DNA of 64,000 nt, taken from the NCBI RefSeq assembly GCF_000264905.1, contig NW_006763144.1:1369648-1433647 (forward strand), written 5' to 3'. How positions within the stretch are numbered: the first letter of the stretch is position 1; the number at the start of each line of letters is the position of its first letter. A model generated the notes under the pieces. It saw only the letters and a program-made list of their open reading frames with translations. It was not told the origin of the DNA and did not search any database. Source of the DNA: Stereum hirsutum FP-91666 SS1. Its lineage: Eukaryota > Basidiomycota > Agaricomycetes > Russulales > Stereaceae. The translations under genes and the position numbers were made by a program. Below, piece after piece: positions 12,927 through 25,375 of the stretch.

Positions 12927-14008
12927 ATGGGACCGTTCAAGCAAGGCACACTTCTCTCATTCCTCTACAATCAACTCTTCGTCACACCTCCCCTCTCTCC
13001 TACACTCTCCTTCGCCGGACAAACCGTCATCGTCACCGGCTCTAACGTCGGCCTCGGTTTCTCGGCAGCACAACAAATCGCACAGCGTGGCGCGTCAAAA
13101 GTCATCCTCGCCGTGCGCACCGTAGCTAAAGGCGAAATTGCGGCTCAAAGGATCCGAGATAGTCTCCCTTCTTCGTCGAAGACACAGTTAGATGTCTGGC
13201 CCCTCGACCTCTCGTCGTACCAATCTGTGAAGGACTTTGCCGCAATGGCAAACACGGAGCTGGAGAGGTTGGACGTGTTGCTCGAGAATGCGGGAGTTGG
13301 TATGTTTGAGTTTACATTGCAGGAAGAGGACGAGGCGTCGATCAAGACGAACGTACTCAGCACCACCCTCCTGGCTCTGCTACTCCTTCCGAAGCTCAGA
13401 GAGTCGGCACAGAAGTTTGGCATAGTCCCTCGTGCGGTGATCGTGTCGAGCAATGTTGGGTTCTTGGCGAAGTTCAAGGAACGCCATGCAGAGAATATCT
13501 TCGAGGAATTGAATAATCCAAGGTCAGACATGAAAGACCGGTGAGTGAGATCGTTGAACGCACCTTGGGTTTCTCGGGAAGAGGTATGTTAATATTTGGA
13601 CCGCACTTCTACAGGTACAACGTCTCCAAGCTCTTAGAAGCTTTCATCGTCAACGAAATCGCCGCTCGTATCTCATCCAGTTCAGAGCCTCCTGTCACCC
13701 TCAACATCCTCAGCCCAGGCCTCTGTGCAACTGAACTCGCGCGCAACGTTCATGGCCTCCAACGTCTCTTCATGACCCTACAATACAAACTCATCGCGCG
13801 AAGCATGGAGGTGGGTGCCCGGACGCTCGTCCACGCTGCGGGTGCCGGTCCAGAAACACACGGGAAATTCTTGAGCGAGTGTGAGGTACATATTATGCCT
13901 ATGGAAGCGAATTTGTGGGGGGATGAGGAGGAGTTGCAGAAGAGGATATGGAACGAGGTGATGATGAAGTTGGAGAAAGTCGCTCCGGGGGTGTCGAAGA
14001 TTGTTTGA
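12927..14008 (+). CDS. Short-chain dehydrogenase/reductase (retinol dehydrogenase-like)
   Basis: NAD(P)-dependent oxidoreductase of the classical SDR fold. Two exons (12927-13540 and 13615-14008) joined through a canonical intron give about 335 residues. Seen motifs: cofactor-binding TGSNVGLG near residue 38, acidic DLSS in the adenine pocket region, NAGVG (beta-4), the serine strand AVIVSSNVG and the active-site YNVSK right after the splice junction, with SPGLCATEL after it. The start at 12927 (MGPFKQG) is preferred over the in-frame ATG at 12885 because family members begin shortly before the Rossmann motif. Fungal relatives are often annotated as light-induced or retinol dehydrogenase-like without a known substrate. 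It sits between PalI and THI6 with no evident pathway link. Confidence 0.88.
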
Positions 14009-14476
14009 GTTTATAAGCTCGGTGGTAAGAGGGACGGACATATCGCATTTACGAGCTCTTAGAACAACATCACATCGATATACAAAGTCTGTGCAACATA
14101 TAAGTAGCTGAAGCTGGGCTATCGAGGTGAAGGACATTTCTTGCAATGGTCCGGTCTTCTTCGTGGGAAGGCGCAAAGCAATACCGGAGATGAATCTTTA
14201 ATTGAGACGATGCCACTGCACAGATGCCGCATCTGTGCCTTCCTCACCTCCATATTCCCACCGCAAAACGACTTTGGTTCCTTGCATAATTACAGGCCTG
14301 ACGAACTAACAGTAACTATGACGTGCCTGCCGCGGTTCGGAACAGTCCGCAAGCACTTTCGCTAAAACTCGACGTCTCAATCCCTCTGACCTCGACCTGC
14401 AACTGCTGGAAAACCCCCTATCGACTGTCTTGCGGGAGCAAATCTAAATATTGTCTGTGTTTTTGCCCACTCCAGG
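14009..14476. other. Intergenic upstream of THI6
   Basis: No gene seen. I looked for the conserved TPP-riboswitch helices (CTGAGA and the GATCTGGATAATGCCAG-type core) and did not find them, so no riboswitch is claimed. Confidence 0.5.
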
Positions 14477-16728
14477 ATGACCGAAAAGCCTGTCCTCGAT
14501 TACTCGGTCTATCTCGTTACTGGACGAGATCTCCTCCCCCCGAACAAGGTATGTTGGTTTGGTGGACCTTGGATGTTAGGGTAAGTTAAAAAGGATACTA
14601 TCTGGCTTTGGAGGAAAGAGCTATCTAGAATGTCTAGAAGAGGTATGTTGTACACACTGCTTGCGTTTGAGGATGCAGTGATCATACTTTTCCTATCGTA
14701 GGCGATTAAAGGTGGAGTAACAGTCGTGCAAGTGCGCGAGAAAGATGCAGAGACGGGAGAGGTATGTCTACAGAGGATCATACATTTTCATATGTTTCTC
14801 TCTAACTGCAAGCGTAATTTTCCTCCTATGAACGCAACTAGTTTCTAGCGATCGCCCTTCAAACAGTCTCTCTCTGCTCCAAGTACAACGTCCCAGTCCT
14901 GATCAATGACCGACTCGACATCGCTCTAGCCTCAAAGGCAGCCGGAGTCCACCTCGGACAAACTGACATGCCCATCTCGGTCGCGCGCTCCCTCCTGCCT
15001 GCTAACTCTATTATCGGCATCTCATGTAATACCCCCGAACACGCAAAGAAGGCGGTGGAAGAAGGTGCAGACTATGTCGGACTTGGGGCTGTTTATGGGA
15101 CGAATACGAAGGATGTGACGGCACCAGGGAAGGTGAGAGGGATAGACGGCGTGAGGGAGGCGTTGACCGTGTTGGAAGGAACGGGCGTGAAGAGTGTGGC
15201 GATCGGTGAGTTATACTAGTCCAGATCACTCCCTTCCGTGGCCATGGTTTGTTAAGGTATTAATACTTCTCGGATGTGGTATGTGTGACAGGCGGCATCA
15301 AGTCGACCAACATCCTGCGCACGCTCCATGGATGCGTATCTTCATCAGGATATGGCCTGGACGGCGTAGCCGTCGTGTCAGACATCATGGCGTCCACTGA
15401 TCCTCAGGCGGCAGCGAGGCGTCTTGCAGACATCTTTGCAGCCTGGAAAGCAGTCCCTCGCAGCCCCGTCAGTTTTACTCCCCACGTCTGCAGCAGCTCG
15501 CATACTCGAGACGCGGTCATTCGGGCAGCAGCAGAGCTCGTGTTGAGCGTGAGGCAAGTGAAGCCTCTTGTGCACCAGGTGCGTTTTAGTCCATTAACTT
15601 GATCTCAAGTCTCGGGCTTGAAGGAATGTTCTCTAAATACATCCACAGATCACCAATAATGTCGTGAAGACGCAATCCGCGAACGTTACACTGGCCATGG
15701 GCGGGTCGCCCATCATGGCCGCTGCGGCCCAAGAGCAGGAAGAACTCGCTCGTATACCGGGTGGCTTATTAGTGAACTTTGGAACCGTGGAGGATATGGA
15801 TGGAATGCTAGCATCTGGCTTCCACGCTAACCTGAATCGCAAACCGGTCGTGTTTGACCCTGTCGGTGTTGGGGCGACGAAGTATCGCCAGAATTGTGCG
15901 GCCCGTGAGTAGGTTTCTCTTCTGTGATTCTGACCAGCCGATGTCTGAACTAGAACCCTCTGTCGATGAATTTTTAGAATTATTGAACTTGTGGCAGGCG
16001 ACCGTGATAAAGGGCAATGCTGCTGAAATTGGAGCTCTCGCGAAGTCGGAAGAGGTTTGTACCATCTGCTACGTGGACTTCCGGGATTCGATCCGTTTGC
16101 TGAGCATCTCGTAGGTCAAAGCACAAGGGGTCGACACCCTCGGCCCCGGCTTCAAGGACCCTTCGTCGGTCGTCCGTCTCCTTGCACGTCAAGAACGTAC
16201 GTGCCCTCCCAATGCAGCTTATCTTCCGTCTCGTGTCTTATCTGCAATCACACCACAACAGGGTGTGTCGTCGTCCTCAGTGGACCCACAGACTATGTCT
16301 CCAACGGATCAACCGTCCTCCGCCTTTCGAACGGTCACCCCCTTCTTGGCCAAATCACAGGCTCGGGTTGCATTGTGGGCACAGCGATCGCCACCTTCTG
16401 TGGCGCGGCGGCTATTCTCGCCGAGCGTGATGCGCCTGCGGGTGCGGCAGGCGAGCTGGTGAGAGGCGACATGTTGATCGCTGCCGCAGCTGGGTAAGTC
16501 GCTTTTATGGGTTGATTTTCATGATCGTTCGTGTCTGACAAGGTCTTTTTCTTTTTGGATGCATGTGATAGTGTGCTTGTGTTGACCATCGCCGCGGAGA
16601 TCGCTGCCGAGAGGGAGGACGTGAAGGGCCCGGGAACATTCTTGCCGGCGCTCATTGATGAGCTCGCACGACTGACGCCAGAAGTGGTTGAACGACGGGC
16701 CAAAGTCGAAGTTGAGGCTGAGATATGA
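14477..16728 (+). CDS. THI6: Bifunctional thiamine-phosphate synthase / hydroxyethylthiazole kinase
   Basis: The N-terminal half joins HMP-pyrophosphate with HET-phosphate to make thiamine monophosphate; the C-terminal half phosphorylates hydroxyethylthiazole (HET). The N-terminal part shows TPS motifs: YLVTGRDLL, TVVQVREKDAETGEF, LINDRLDIA, GVHLGQTDMP, IIGISCNTPEHAKKA, DYVGLGAVYGTNTK and GLDGVAVVSDIMAS. The kinase half starts at about 15.64 kb with VHQITNNVVKTQSANVTLAMGGSP, written here in parts (HQITNNVV, SANVTLAMGGSPIM), then VFDPVGVGATKYR, ATVIKGNAAEI and the catalytic GQITGSGCIVGT. About eight short introns are present and the protein should be roughly 550 residues, the usual size for fungal THI6. 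ATG 14477 gives MTEKPVLDYSVYLVTG, the expected start. Cytosolic thiamine biosynthesis is established for the family. Confidence 0.95.
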
Positions 16729-17507
16729 AGGTTCTGGCCAGGGTAATGAAAACGTTGATCTAAGTAAGTAAAAGTGTAAGTCTGGTTGTGTGTACGATAG
16801 AGTTCCGCTGGCAAAGAGACGCCCTTCGGTGAGACCTCATCCGACGGTGGTTCTACGAAGTTCCGATAAAATTCGACAACAGTAGTGTACTTACTTGTGT
16901 GTGTTCACCTACGAGTACCCGCTGTCATCATGATGCGCTGTCTTCACCAAACTCGAACTCAAAATGCCAACCCGGGGAAACTACCCAGAATCGAGGGCCG
17001 ATAATAGCTAGGACTTCATCGCAAGAGTTGTAAGAAGGTGAACTTGTTCGCTTCGCGGAACTTGAAAGCAACGGGTCGGCGCGGCTTGCGGCTTTCATTG
17101 CCAAGAATGAACTGGCCGGATGCTTGCTTGGCTGGGCCACAACTGTGACTGCGAGGTCGAAGATTTCGGAATTTGAACATAATCTGTGTCATTTTCAGTG
17201 AGTGTTTGATACGGGCACCTACAAATTTAAATGCTATGAGGCCGAGCCCGGGTCGAGCTGGCAATGGGTGACATCAAAGCGCGCTACGAGCGCGCCGGGG
17301 CTCTGTACAGCCGCCAGTGCTTGCGGCCAACACCCCATTTCCACCTGCACACGGCCCTCTCTGTCCGCTCTTCCATCTTCTACCGAGCAGCCTCTCCTTT
17401 CACCCTTCCTTGTCTCCAACCCCCACCAGCGCATCCTGCGCACAGTCAATCCTTTCGACTTCACGACCCCCGCTTCCCTGCTTACCATACATCGCCTTTT
17501 GCTCGCC
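16729..17507. other. Intergenic, promoter of amylase gene
   Basis: No gene seen. A CT-rich block (about 17340-17500) just before the amylase ATG is typical of a fungal transcription start region; no convincing TATA box. Confidence 0.5.
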
Positions 17508-19504
17508 ATGCTCTCTTCCCTTTTTGTTTCTGCTCTTCTTGCAGCACCCGCTTTTGCAGCCTCAGCCGAGGATTGGAGGAACCGCACCATCTATCAGGTC
17601 CGTTTGTCATCTCTTGCTTTCTTATTCGTTTCCCTGACCTTCCATGCCTTGCAACACCTCCAGCTTGTCACGGACCGCTTCGCCCTCACTAATGATTCCA
17701 GCGGTGCATGCGACACTTCAGACCGTGTTTACTGTGGAGGCTCATGGCAGGGTGTCATCAATCACCTCGATTACATCCAAAACATGGGCTTCGACGCCGT
17801 CTGGGTTTCTCCCGTCAGCACCAACTTCGAAGGTGATAGCGCTTATGGTCAGGCCTTCCACGGGTGCGTCTTACATTGACTTTATCTATGCATTCCTCGC
17901 TCATGCCTGTCTTTCTCTTGCAGTTACTGGCCCTCAGACCTTTCATCGGTCAACTCGCATTTCGGTTCCGACGATGACCTTAAGAGCCTTGCATCAGCCC
18001 TTCATGACCGCTCGATGTACCTCATGATTGATGTCGTCGTCAACCATCTCGTCTATCCCTCCAACCCTCCTACTTTCAGCGACTTCAATCCCTTCAACAC
18101 CGAGTCTGACTTCCACTCCGAGTGCTTCATCTCCGACTACAACAACCAAACTGACGTCGAGCAGTGCTGGCTCGGTGATTCCAGCTTGCCTCTGGCAGAC
18201 ACCAACACTGAGGATGACACCAATGTCTCGAGTTTGAACAGCTGGATCAAGAACCTCGTCAGCACTTACAGTGCCGATGGTATCCGTATTGACACTGTCA
18301 AGCACATCCGTCAGGACTTCTGGCCCGACTTTGCGAGCTCCGCTGGAGTCTACACCATCGGAGAGGTTCGCCGTCTTCTCTGATATATTGCAAACAAAGC
18401 TGACTCATCGATTGGCAGGTTCTACACACCGACGTCGCCTATATCGCCAACTACACACAAGTCCTTGACGGTGTTCTCGATTACTCTACCTGGTATCCTC
18501 TCGTATCTGGCTTCCAGTCGACGTCCGGAAATCTCTCCGCTATCACGGCCAACTACACCGCACTCTCCAGCTCGTTCAAGAACGGCGGGTTCCAATCAGG
18601 GTACCCTACTATCTCTCTTGACTTTCTGTCAAACTGATTTGATCGTTCTCCTAGTTCATTCTTGGAAAATCATGATCAGCCCCGTTTCCAGAGCATGACC
18701 ACGGATCAATCTGTATGTCCATATTCTCCCGCTCTAATTGCGGTCCCTGACGCGAACGGAACACTCCTAGCTCGTCAAGAACGCGATGACCTGGCCTTTC
18801 ATCAACGATGGTATTCCCATCCTGTACTACGGACAGGAGCAAGGTTAGAGAAACGCTGTCGATCATCAGAAAATCCATCACTCATCCGCACTTCCCTTAT
18901 CTCACAGGCTACTCTGGTGGCGCTGACCCCGCCAACCGTGAGGCTCTCTGGTCGTCCGGTTACGAGGAGGACAAGGATCTCGTTACCCACGTGAAGACGC
19001 TCGTCGCTGCCCGCAAGCTCGCTGCTGCCGCGAACAGCAACTTCCATAGCACCGCTGTACGTCCCTACTTTTTATAAGCGAACCCGGTGTCTCAGAAACT
19101 GACACTCCATGACATTTATCTCTGTCACCGAATGAATCTAGTCCTCGTTCCCCACAACTACCGACGAATCCACCATGGCCGTTCTTAAAACCCCGATGCT
19201 CGCTCTCCTTACTAACACCGGCTCCTCCGGCTCGGCATCCTTCTCGACAAAGGGCGCTGGCTATTCCGCTAACGAAGCGCTCGTTGATGTCCTCACTTGC
19301 ACCACCGTCACTGCCGACTCTTCCGGTGAGGTCGGTCTCGCAGCCAAGTCCGGTCTGCCACAGGTGTTGTTGCCCGTCAGTGCGCTGACGTCGAGCGGTG
19401 GCGTGTGCACGAACTTGGTGAGCGCGGCACATGTCAGCGCGAGAGTGCCGAGTGCGATGGTGGCGACGACGGTGCTGTTTGCGCTCTTCCGATTCTTGGC
19501 GTGA
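17508..19504 (+). CDS. GPI-anchored alpha-amylase, GH13
   Basis: Secreted endo-acting alpha-1,4-glucan hydrolase. ATG 17508 opens a signal peptide (MLSSLFVSALLAAPAFAAS). About eight introns. All GH13 regions are visible: region I MIDVVVNHL, region II DGIRIDTVKH (nucleophile Asp), region III TIGEV (general acid Glu), region IV FLENHDQPRF (stabilising Asp). The (beta/alpha)8 entry residues CGGSWQGVINHLDYI and GYWPSDLSSVNSHFGS match Taka-amylase-type enzymes (GH13_1). Several N-x-S/T sites are present. There is no starch-binding CBM20. Instead the protein ends in a Ser/Ala linker and a hydrophobic tail (MVATTVLFALFRFLA), which I read as a GPI-attachment signal. Known GPI-anchored fungal amylases act at the wall, some in alpha-glucan metabolism; which role applies here is inference. 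Confidence 0.92.
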
Positions 19505-21447
19505 GGGGGTCCACATACGTACCCTTACCCGGATTGACGCATCCCTTGCTTTCGGTCGTACACACACACACTATTCATTATTGCATTCGTGCTGGTCCCT
19601 CTCAAGTTCCTTTGGCAGTATCTCGCCTTTGGGGTCAGGGATTGGTATTTCTCTCTTGGCCTGGTCAGCTACACCTCTTTAACCCTAGCCTATCTTTTCG
19701 GACAGCAGTACCGTACACCCCATTTGGCCCTCCCTTCTTCCCACCACGCCTCAGTTCTTCTTGATTCCGATGCGTTGTTAGTTTTGTCGCGTTCGCGCTT
19801 TCTGGGCATACTTTTTTGCTCTGATCTTGCTGCCCACCGGACTTATCTTCTCTTTCTCTTTCGTCTTTGTTCTGCGCTTGTGGGGTACGAGACCGTTTAA
19901 GGACTTACATAGACTATTATCTAAAATCATCTTTACTTGCGAGGGCTCTTTCTTGTTTGGTGTGAGATGTGGGTGTTGACTTGAAGTTAAAGAGTCGTGT
20001 ATGCAGTGTGCGTGCGTGTGCATATATATATACGTTCGTTACAGCTCATCGCACGGGTTATACGGGGACCATGAGACGTTCTTTATGAACTTCAAACCAG
20101 TGGTTACATGAGGTTAGGCGTCGCTAGGGCGGGAGCGCCGAACATGACACCAGTGTGGCGTACACGAAGGTCGTCTTGTCGGTGCCTGCCTGTGTTGGCG
20201 CTCGTTCGCATATGGTCCAAAGGCGGTGATTTGGGTGTTTGGTGGTATAACTCAGTATCGAGAATACTACTAGAACAAGTCATCTCCCAAGTTCGTCCTT
20301 GAGCTCGTAGAACGGTGTAGCCTTCATGTGGCGCCGTTCGGGATATGCCGGTCATTCGAACATACATGCGCCACTCGACACGAGCCCAAACGAGTTTGCT
20401 CGTGGCTCGTCAGATACACATTTCTATCCGCCTTCATAGGTTGCGATTTATGAAAGTCATGTTGATACTCATGGAACAGATTAGCAGAGAATACAGAGGC
20501 TATACTATAGTTACACCAGGTAGGTTTGATGAAAACACGACGGGCCACGCGGTGATACAAGGTTAAGGCTCTGCAGCGTGGTGTATTGAGCACGACAAAC
20601 AACAGCTGGCTACTGATGTTCGTATGAGTTCATAAAGATTGCCAAGACATAATTGGCCTGCGAATGCTTATCGGGGCCGAGGAGAATGCTTCATGTTCGT
20701 GGGCGACGCAAGCACGAGTATTTTCTCATTGGCGAGAAACAGTTTCGGGTTTATCGTGAGGAGCAAGGGGACTGAACTTTAGAGAATTATGTGTGAATGG
20801 GCAATCAGTGCTATGATGTTTCGGAATCAGCAGGCAAATTCGCCATGTGTACGAGGAGGGCAATAACAGCCAGAATACCGTCGATCACAAGGCACGACGT
20901 CCTCGTAACTCGTCCGACCGATAAACACGCGTCGACCCCGGAACGCAGATATCGCTCTTCCGGAAAGCAATTCCTAGGCATTCAAACATGTGTACATGTC
21001 CTCATTACCGCATTATGTGCGGCATTAAGAGGATCGTGGGGAAGAAGGGCTTTGGGAGGTGGGGTGGGGGTTATAGAAGCCGAGGGAAGACGGTGTTTTA
21101 TGGGCCTTCTACCCTTCCCTCTCGTATAAAACACGAGGAGGATGCGAGGAGGTTGGTAGTGCGTGGTAAGTGAGGGTGAGAAGCATTATTCGGGCGAGCT
21201 AAGACGGAATAAGGGCGATAGAGCGAGCGCGTTGTCCGGAGGGGAATCAACAAATGTAGGGTTCGGATCGGCTTCGTTGGTGAGTTCTCCGAGATGGAAA
21301 AAAGTGAGAAATCAATAATTAAGGAGTCGGTTTTAGTCCCAAAAGCGTGTATTCATACAACCTTAATGAAGCATAATGAAAAGAGTCCGAGATAGGAAGA
21401 GAAGTGGAGGGTAGTACAGACACAGGTGGAGGTAACGTGGCGAGCTT
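19505..21447. other. Long intergenic stretch, nothing recognised
   Basis: About 1.9 kb between the amylase stop and the end of the convergent hemerythrin-like gene. Frames are short and carry no domain or joinable exon pattern. A short (TA)n/(TG)n run occurs near 20010-20030. No tRNA-like or transposon-end structure was found by eye. Confidence 0.5.
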
Positions 21448-22510
21448 TCACATGGGAATTCTGTCCACTTCTGCGAGTGTCCAGTATTTCTTCATGTTCT
21501 CGCCCTTCAGGTCTGCAACCTGCACGTTGAGTGAGATGAATGAGTAAATGAGCGGTATTTTGGTTTGGGCTATGGCAAATTACCTCGTCGTCTAGATGCG
21601 TGAAGAGTACTTGTCGCCAGCTATCGAGGCAGGCCCTGAACTCCTCTGGCTTGTAAGAAGTTGGATCCTTCTTATATTTAGTGACCAGGTTGGTCAAGTC
21701 TTCCAAACCTGCCAGAATAAATGACGTCTTCGTTTGAGGCAAAACCAAAAGGTGCATTGAAGGTAGCGACCGCACCATGATGGATACCCTTGTGAGACTC
21801 GAGATGTACTCCATCGTTCTCCATAGCAAACATGGGCATACGTTTGGCTAGAACGGGGAATATGTGGCGTTCCTCGATGGTATGGTGGATCGTGAGATCT
21901 GCGGTTAAATGAATTGCCGCGGTTATGAGGATGTGGCAACGAATGAGACGGGATAGATTAGAGGATTTACAGTGGATGAGTTCATTGGCTTTGTTGAGAA
22001 ACGCATTTAGAGACATCCCCCGCTTGGCGAATGTTCCATCCGCGAGCTTCGCAGAAACAAGAATTGCGTCCGCCTCAGAGGAGGAAAAATAGGATGAAAA
22101 TGGACGAGTCGGTACCTCATACAGCGAATTGACTACAAAGTAAATCCGCAGACGATCAGTTCCCCGTCGATTGAAGTTGCGCAGTCGTGGAAACGGGACG
22201 TACATTCTGTTTTGAAATGATCATGAAAATGGCTCATATGTACGCTGAGCTGGCCGCGGTGGTTATGGGTAAATAGAGAAATTCAGAACGTGTGGTAGAT
22301 ATATTGAGCTGTGAAATGAGGACCAACTCTGTTCCATCTCCTCTCTTCCTGAGGTGTGAACTTCTGCTGCTGTGCGGGGGTGGTAGATTCCATTCGCAAG
22401 AAGTAAAATGGCCTGGTTGGACAGGTGCTAGTGGATGGACGGGTAGATGCAGTGACGGTTGCTGTGCTTCGAGCAATGGAGGCTGCAGCGAGCAGCAAAG
22501 AAAAGCGCAT
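21448..22510 (-). CDS. Hemerythrin-like HHE cation-binding protein
   Basis: Six exons can be joined in frame on the minus strand. The chain reads KFTPQEERRWNRLSVHMSHF, then HDHFKTEFNSLYELADGTFA, KRGMSLNAFLNKANELIH, HHTIEERHIFPVLAKRMP, ESHKGIHHGLEDL, LFTHLDDEVADLKGENM and KKYWTLAEVDRIPM. The repeated His/Glu positions (HHTIEERH, ESHKGIH, HLDDE) are the metal ligands expected for a hemerythrin/HHE four-helix bundle, which usually binds a di-iron centre. Biological role in fungi is largely unknown. One donor is the uncommon GTTGGT after WNR. Two starts are possible: 22393 (MESTTPAQQQ, giving about 165 residues, the usual family length) or 22510, which adds a 39-residue hydrophobic/Ser-Thr extension that could be a targeting sequence. 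Confidence 0.88.
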
Positions 22511-22773
22511 GCATATTATATGCAGCTGTGGCGCGTGCTTAGATAGAGACGTGAGAGGATGACAGCAAGGGGGAGAGTCAGCAGAAATGGATATATCGGG
22601 AGATTCCATAATGCGCGCGAGAAACTCCGACCCAAAGTTTGTTCCTGTTCCATCATACACGTTCGGCGGCTCCCACACTCTTTCTCTTCCGCTCCACCAT
22701 CTCCGTCTCTCGTCTCTCGCCTCGCATCCTCCTCACCCTCCCCTCCTCCCTTTGCCGTCACCTTTCGGCTGGC

Positions 22774-22780
22774 TTATAAG
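22774..22780 (+). promoter_or_regulatory. TATA-like box of DUF1996 gene
   Basis: TTATAAG 46 bp before the ATG at 22826, in a CT-rich promoter shared with the divergent hemerythrin-like gene. Confidence 0.45.
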
Positions 22781-22825
22781 CCCCCCACCGTTCATTCACA
22801 TCGTCACGTTCATTCCACCCCTCCA

Positions 22826-24834
22826 ATGTCTTTCTTTACTCGTGCCGCCAAGACCGCCACCTTTGTGGCCGCTTCGGCCCAGGTCGCGCAAGCGTACTGG
22901 CTCATGGCCGCTACCAACAACCTCGTACAACAACGAATGGATCCCATTGTTTGTACCTTACTCTGCTTAATTTATAAAATCTGCTGCTCACTATCTCCGA
23001 CGCTACAGGTGAACCCTGGCGCAGTCAGCGGCCACAATCACAACTGTAAGTCTGTCATAATATTCAAAGTCCTGCTGGCTGACACGTATACCCAGTCGTT
23101 GGAGGATCAAACCTCGACTTCAATCTGTCCACTGCTAGTCTTCGTGAGTCGGAGTGCACGTCCATTCCCGTCGCCGAAGACAACTCTGTTTACTGGCACC
23201 CGGTTCGTACCTTGTCTTTAAAGTTCGGCCGTCTCTTCCTAACGCCAGCCATTTCTCTAGGAGCTCTACTTCCAATGGGCCAACGGCTCCTTTACTTCTG
23301 TTGATGGTAGTATCGTCATGTAAGCCTTTTATCATCTCGAGAGCTCAAACTCCGTTCTGACCAACTTCTATATATAGTTGTGCGTTTTTTGTCGTTACCA
23401 TGCTGTCCGCAGTTCCGTTTTATAACCTCCCTTGTTATCCGTTGCACACATTCCATAGACTATCTTTTCGATGATGATGCCGCCACCGCGGGCGTGCAAG
23501 CCTTTCCCGACGACTTCCGCATGATCAGCGGCGAGACCACCCTCCGTTCGTACAACGCGTCGTCTTTCGCGCAGCAGGCCGTCACATTCCTCTGTATCGC
23601 CGAGGATGGTTCCACGACCAAGACCAGCCAGCTCCCGGCGAACGAGTGTGCCTTCAGTATGCGTGCTCAGATCGTAAGCCTTCTTGACATGTCCAGTAGA
23701 GTCCCCGCTCATCTATTTCGTCCTCTTAGAACTTCCCGAAGTGCTGGGATGGCGTTAATGTGGATTCGGATGACCACAAGTCTCACGTCGCTTTCCCCTC
23801 CGGTGGACCCGATAGTGGTACTTGCGATGACCCTAACTTCCCCGTGACTTTGCCGCGTATCTTCATGGAGGTGAGCACCATTAGAAATCCTGTCTTGTCT
23901 CGCCGTATCGACACCAAATCCGTCCTGTAGGTCTACTACTCCACCAGCGGCTTCGACTGGTCTCAGGGCAAGAACACTTCGCAGCCCTTCGTGTACGTAC
24001 TTTACTCCTCGTATATTGTTAGTTGCTCATGTCTGTTGTCTACAGCTACTCTAACGGTGACCCTACTGGCTTTGGATATCACGCTGACTTCTTCAATGGC
24101 TGGAAATCGGGTGTTCTGCAGAATGCTGTCGATGGGTGCAACTGCAACGAGGTGAGTTCGATCACAAGTCTCAACTGTAGAGACCGGTCGCTGACCGATC
24201 TTGTTTGATCAGTACGGCGACCCTACCTGCTGTGTCGATGCCGGTATTTTCACCATGCAAGCGTCCGGCAGCACTTGCTCCATCAGCGCGGCCATCGAGG
24301 AGACCGGTCAGTGTCGTCTGTTGTTCCATATAAACCGATGCTCATATACTTCGTTTGCGCTTTCTAGTTCTCGGCGAATTGGCCTCGCTGCCCGGCAACA
24401 ACCCTGTCGTGGGCTTCGGTGCTGCCGCTGAAATGTTGACCGATACAGTGGTCCCCGCCATCCTCAGCCCTGTGATCGTTACGAAGGACGGTACTGCGAG
24501 TTCAGGCACTGCTACCGTCGAGAAGGCTGCCTACACATTGGCATCTGCGGCCAGTTCCGTCGTTTCGGCTGCCACCTCTTCTGCTGCGTCTGAAGCCACT
24601 CACGCCGTTTCTGCTGCTGGTCTTGCAGTCGTCACCTCGTCAGAGGCCTCAGCAACATCGACCTCTGCTGCTGCCACCGCTACGTCTTCCAAGACCTGCA
24701 AAGTCTCCAAGAAGCGGGAAGAAGAGAAGAAGAGGTCCATCCACACGGACTCCTTTGCCAAGCGCCAGCACCGTCAGAGGCTCGGCAGGGCCCCACGGCC
24801 TCACGCTGCCGCATTCACCGACAAGTCGTTCTGA
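22826..24834 (+). CDS. DUF1996 secreted protein
   Basis: Function unknown family, common in basidiomycetes and often extracellular. ATG 22826 opens a signal-like N-terminus (MSFFTRAAKTATFVAASAQ) followed by QAYWLMAATNNLVQQRMDPI, the typical DUF1996 start. Family hallmarks follow in order: VNPGAVSGHNHNFVGGS, ESECTSIPVAEDNSVYWHP, ELYFQWANGSF, FPDDFRMISG, NFPKCWDGVNVDSDDHKSHV, FPVTLPRIFMEVYYS and FGYHADFFNGWKSGVLQ. Cysteines in CNCNEYGDPTCCVDAGIF are probably disulfide-bonded. About nine introns. After residue about 400 there is an Ala/Ser/Thr-rich linker and then a strongly basic tail (KKREEEKKR) ending AAAFTDKSF. The start at 22826 is set by the TATA-like box just upstream; an open frame continues further 5' but lacks promoter support. 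Confidence 0.88.
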
Positions 24835-25375
24835 TCTTCTTCATCACGCTCATGATGTCATGTACGCACGATGTTACTCCCTCTCATCGACCTCCTCCAC
24901 TCCTCATTCCATTCGCTCTTAGTTCGGTCATTTCCTCGTTCTGGTGTATGGTGCTTTAAAGTTTTCCTCGGGCTGTCGTCGTCTGTTTTTATACCTTCAG
25001 TTTTCATGGCGTTGTTCGAGTAACAGCATCAGCTCTTCTGTTTCCATAGACCCATACACACAAACCCACACATACAGGCGTATGTCGGAGCGGTCCCGGT
25101 TACTGCTCTTGCCTGTATCGGTCCTAACACCCCGTTTATGTCTCAATTTACCCCTTAACTTTCCTCGTCGCCAGAGGCGATACCCAACTTAGTGTTTTAT
25201 ACCTCAATGCAATTGCTGTTTGTTCGTGGGTGCTTGCGCCCCGAAAGTTACCCACCCGTGTTTGTTGAGGGGATATCGATCAAGACAACGAAACATCTTG
25301 CAGCTGGGTATCTTGAGGTATTATAGTACAACGGTGACACGATCTACATAAGTGCAATAAATATATAGAGCCTGC
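24835..25375. other. Convergent 3' region, nothing recognised
   Basis: Lies between the convergent ends of the DUF1996 and F-box genes; AT-rich 3' UTR-like sequence without exons. Confidence 0.5.

Noticed and set aside
13145..13531. Antisense open frame inside the dehydrogenase
   Set aside because: Mirror of a high-codon-bias coding exon; no independent features.
14009..14476. Possible TPP riboswitch upstream of THI6
   Set aside because: None of the conserved TPP-aptamer core sequences is present by eye.
19505..21447. Possible gene or tRNA in the 1.9-kb spacer
   Set aside because: No exon chain, no B-box-like GGTTCGAATCC, and no domain in any frame.
22559..22825. Earlier start for the DUF1996 gene
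   Set aside because: The TATA-like box at 22774 and the signal-like MSFFTRAAK start at 22826 fit better; upstream part is low-complexity Ser/Pro.
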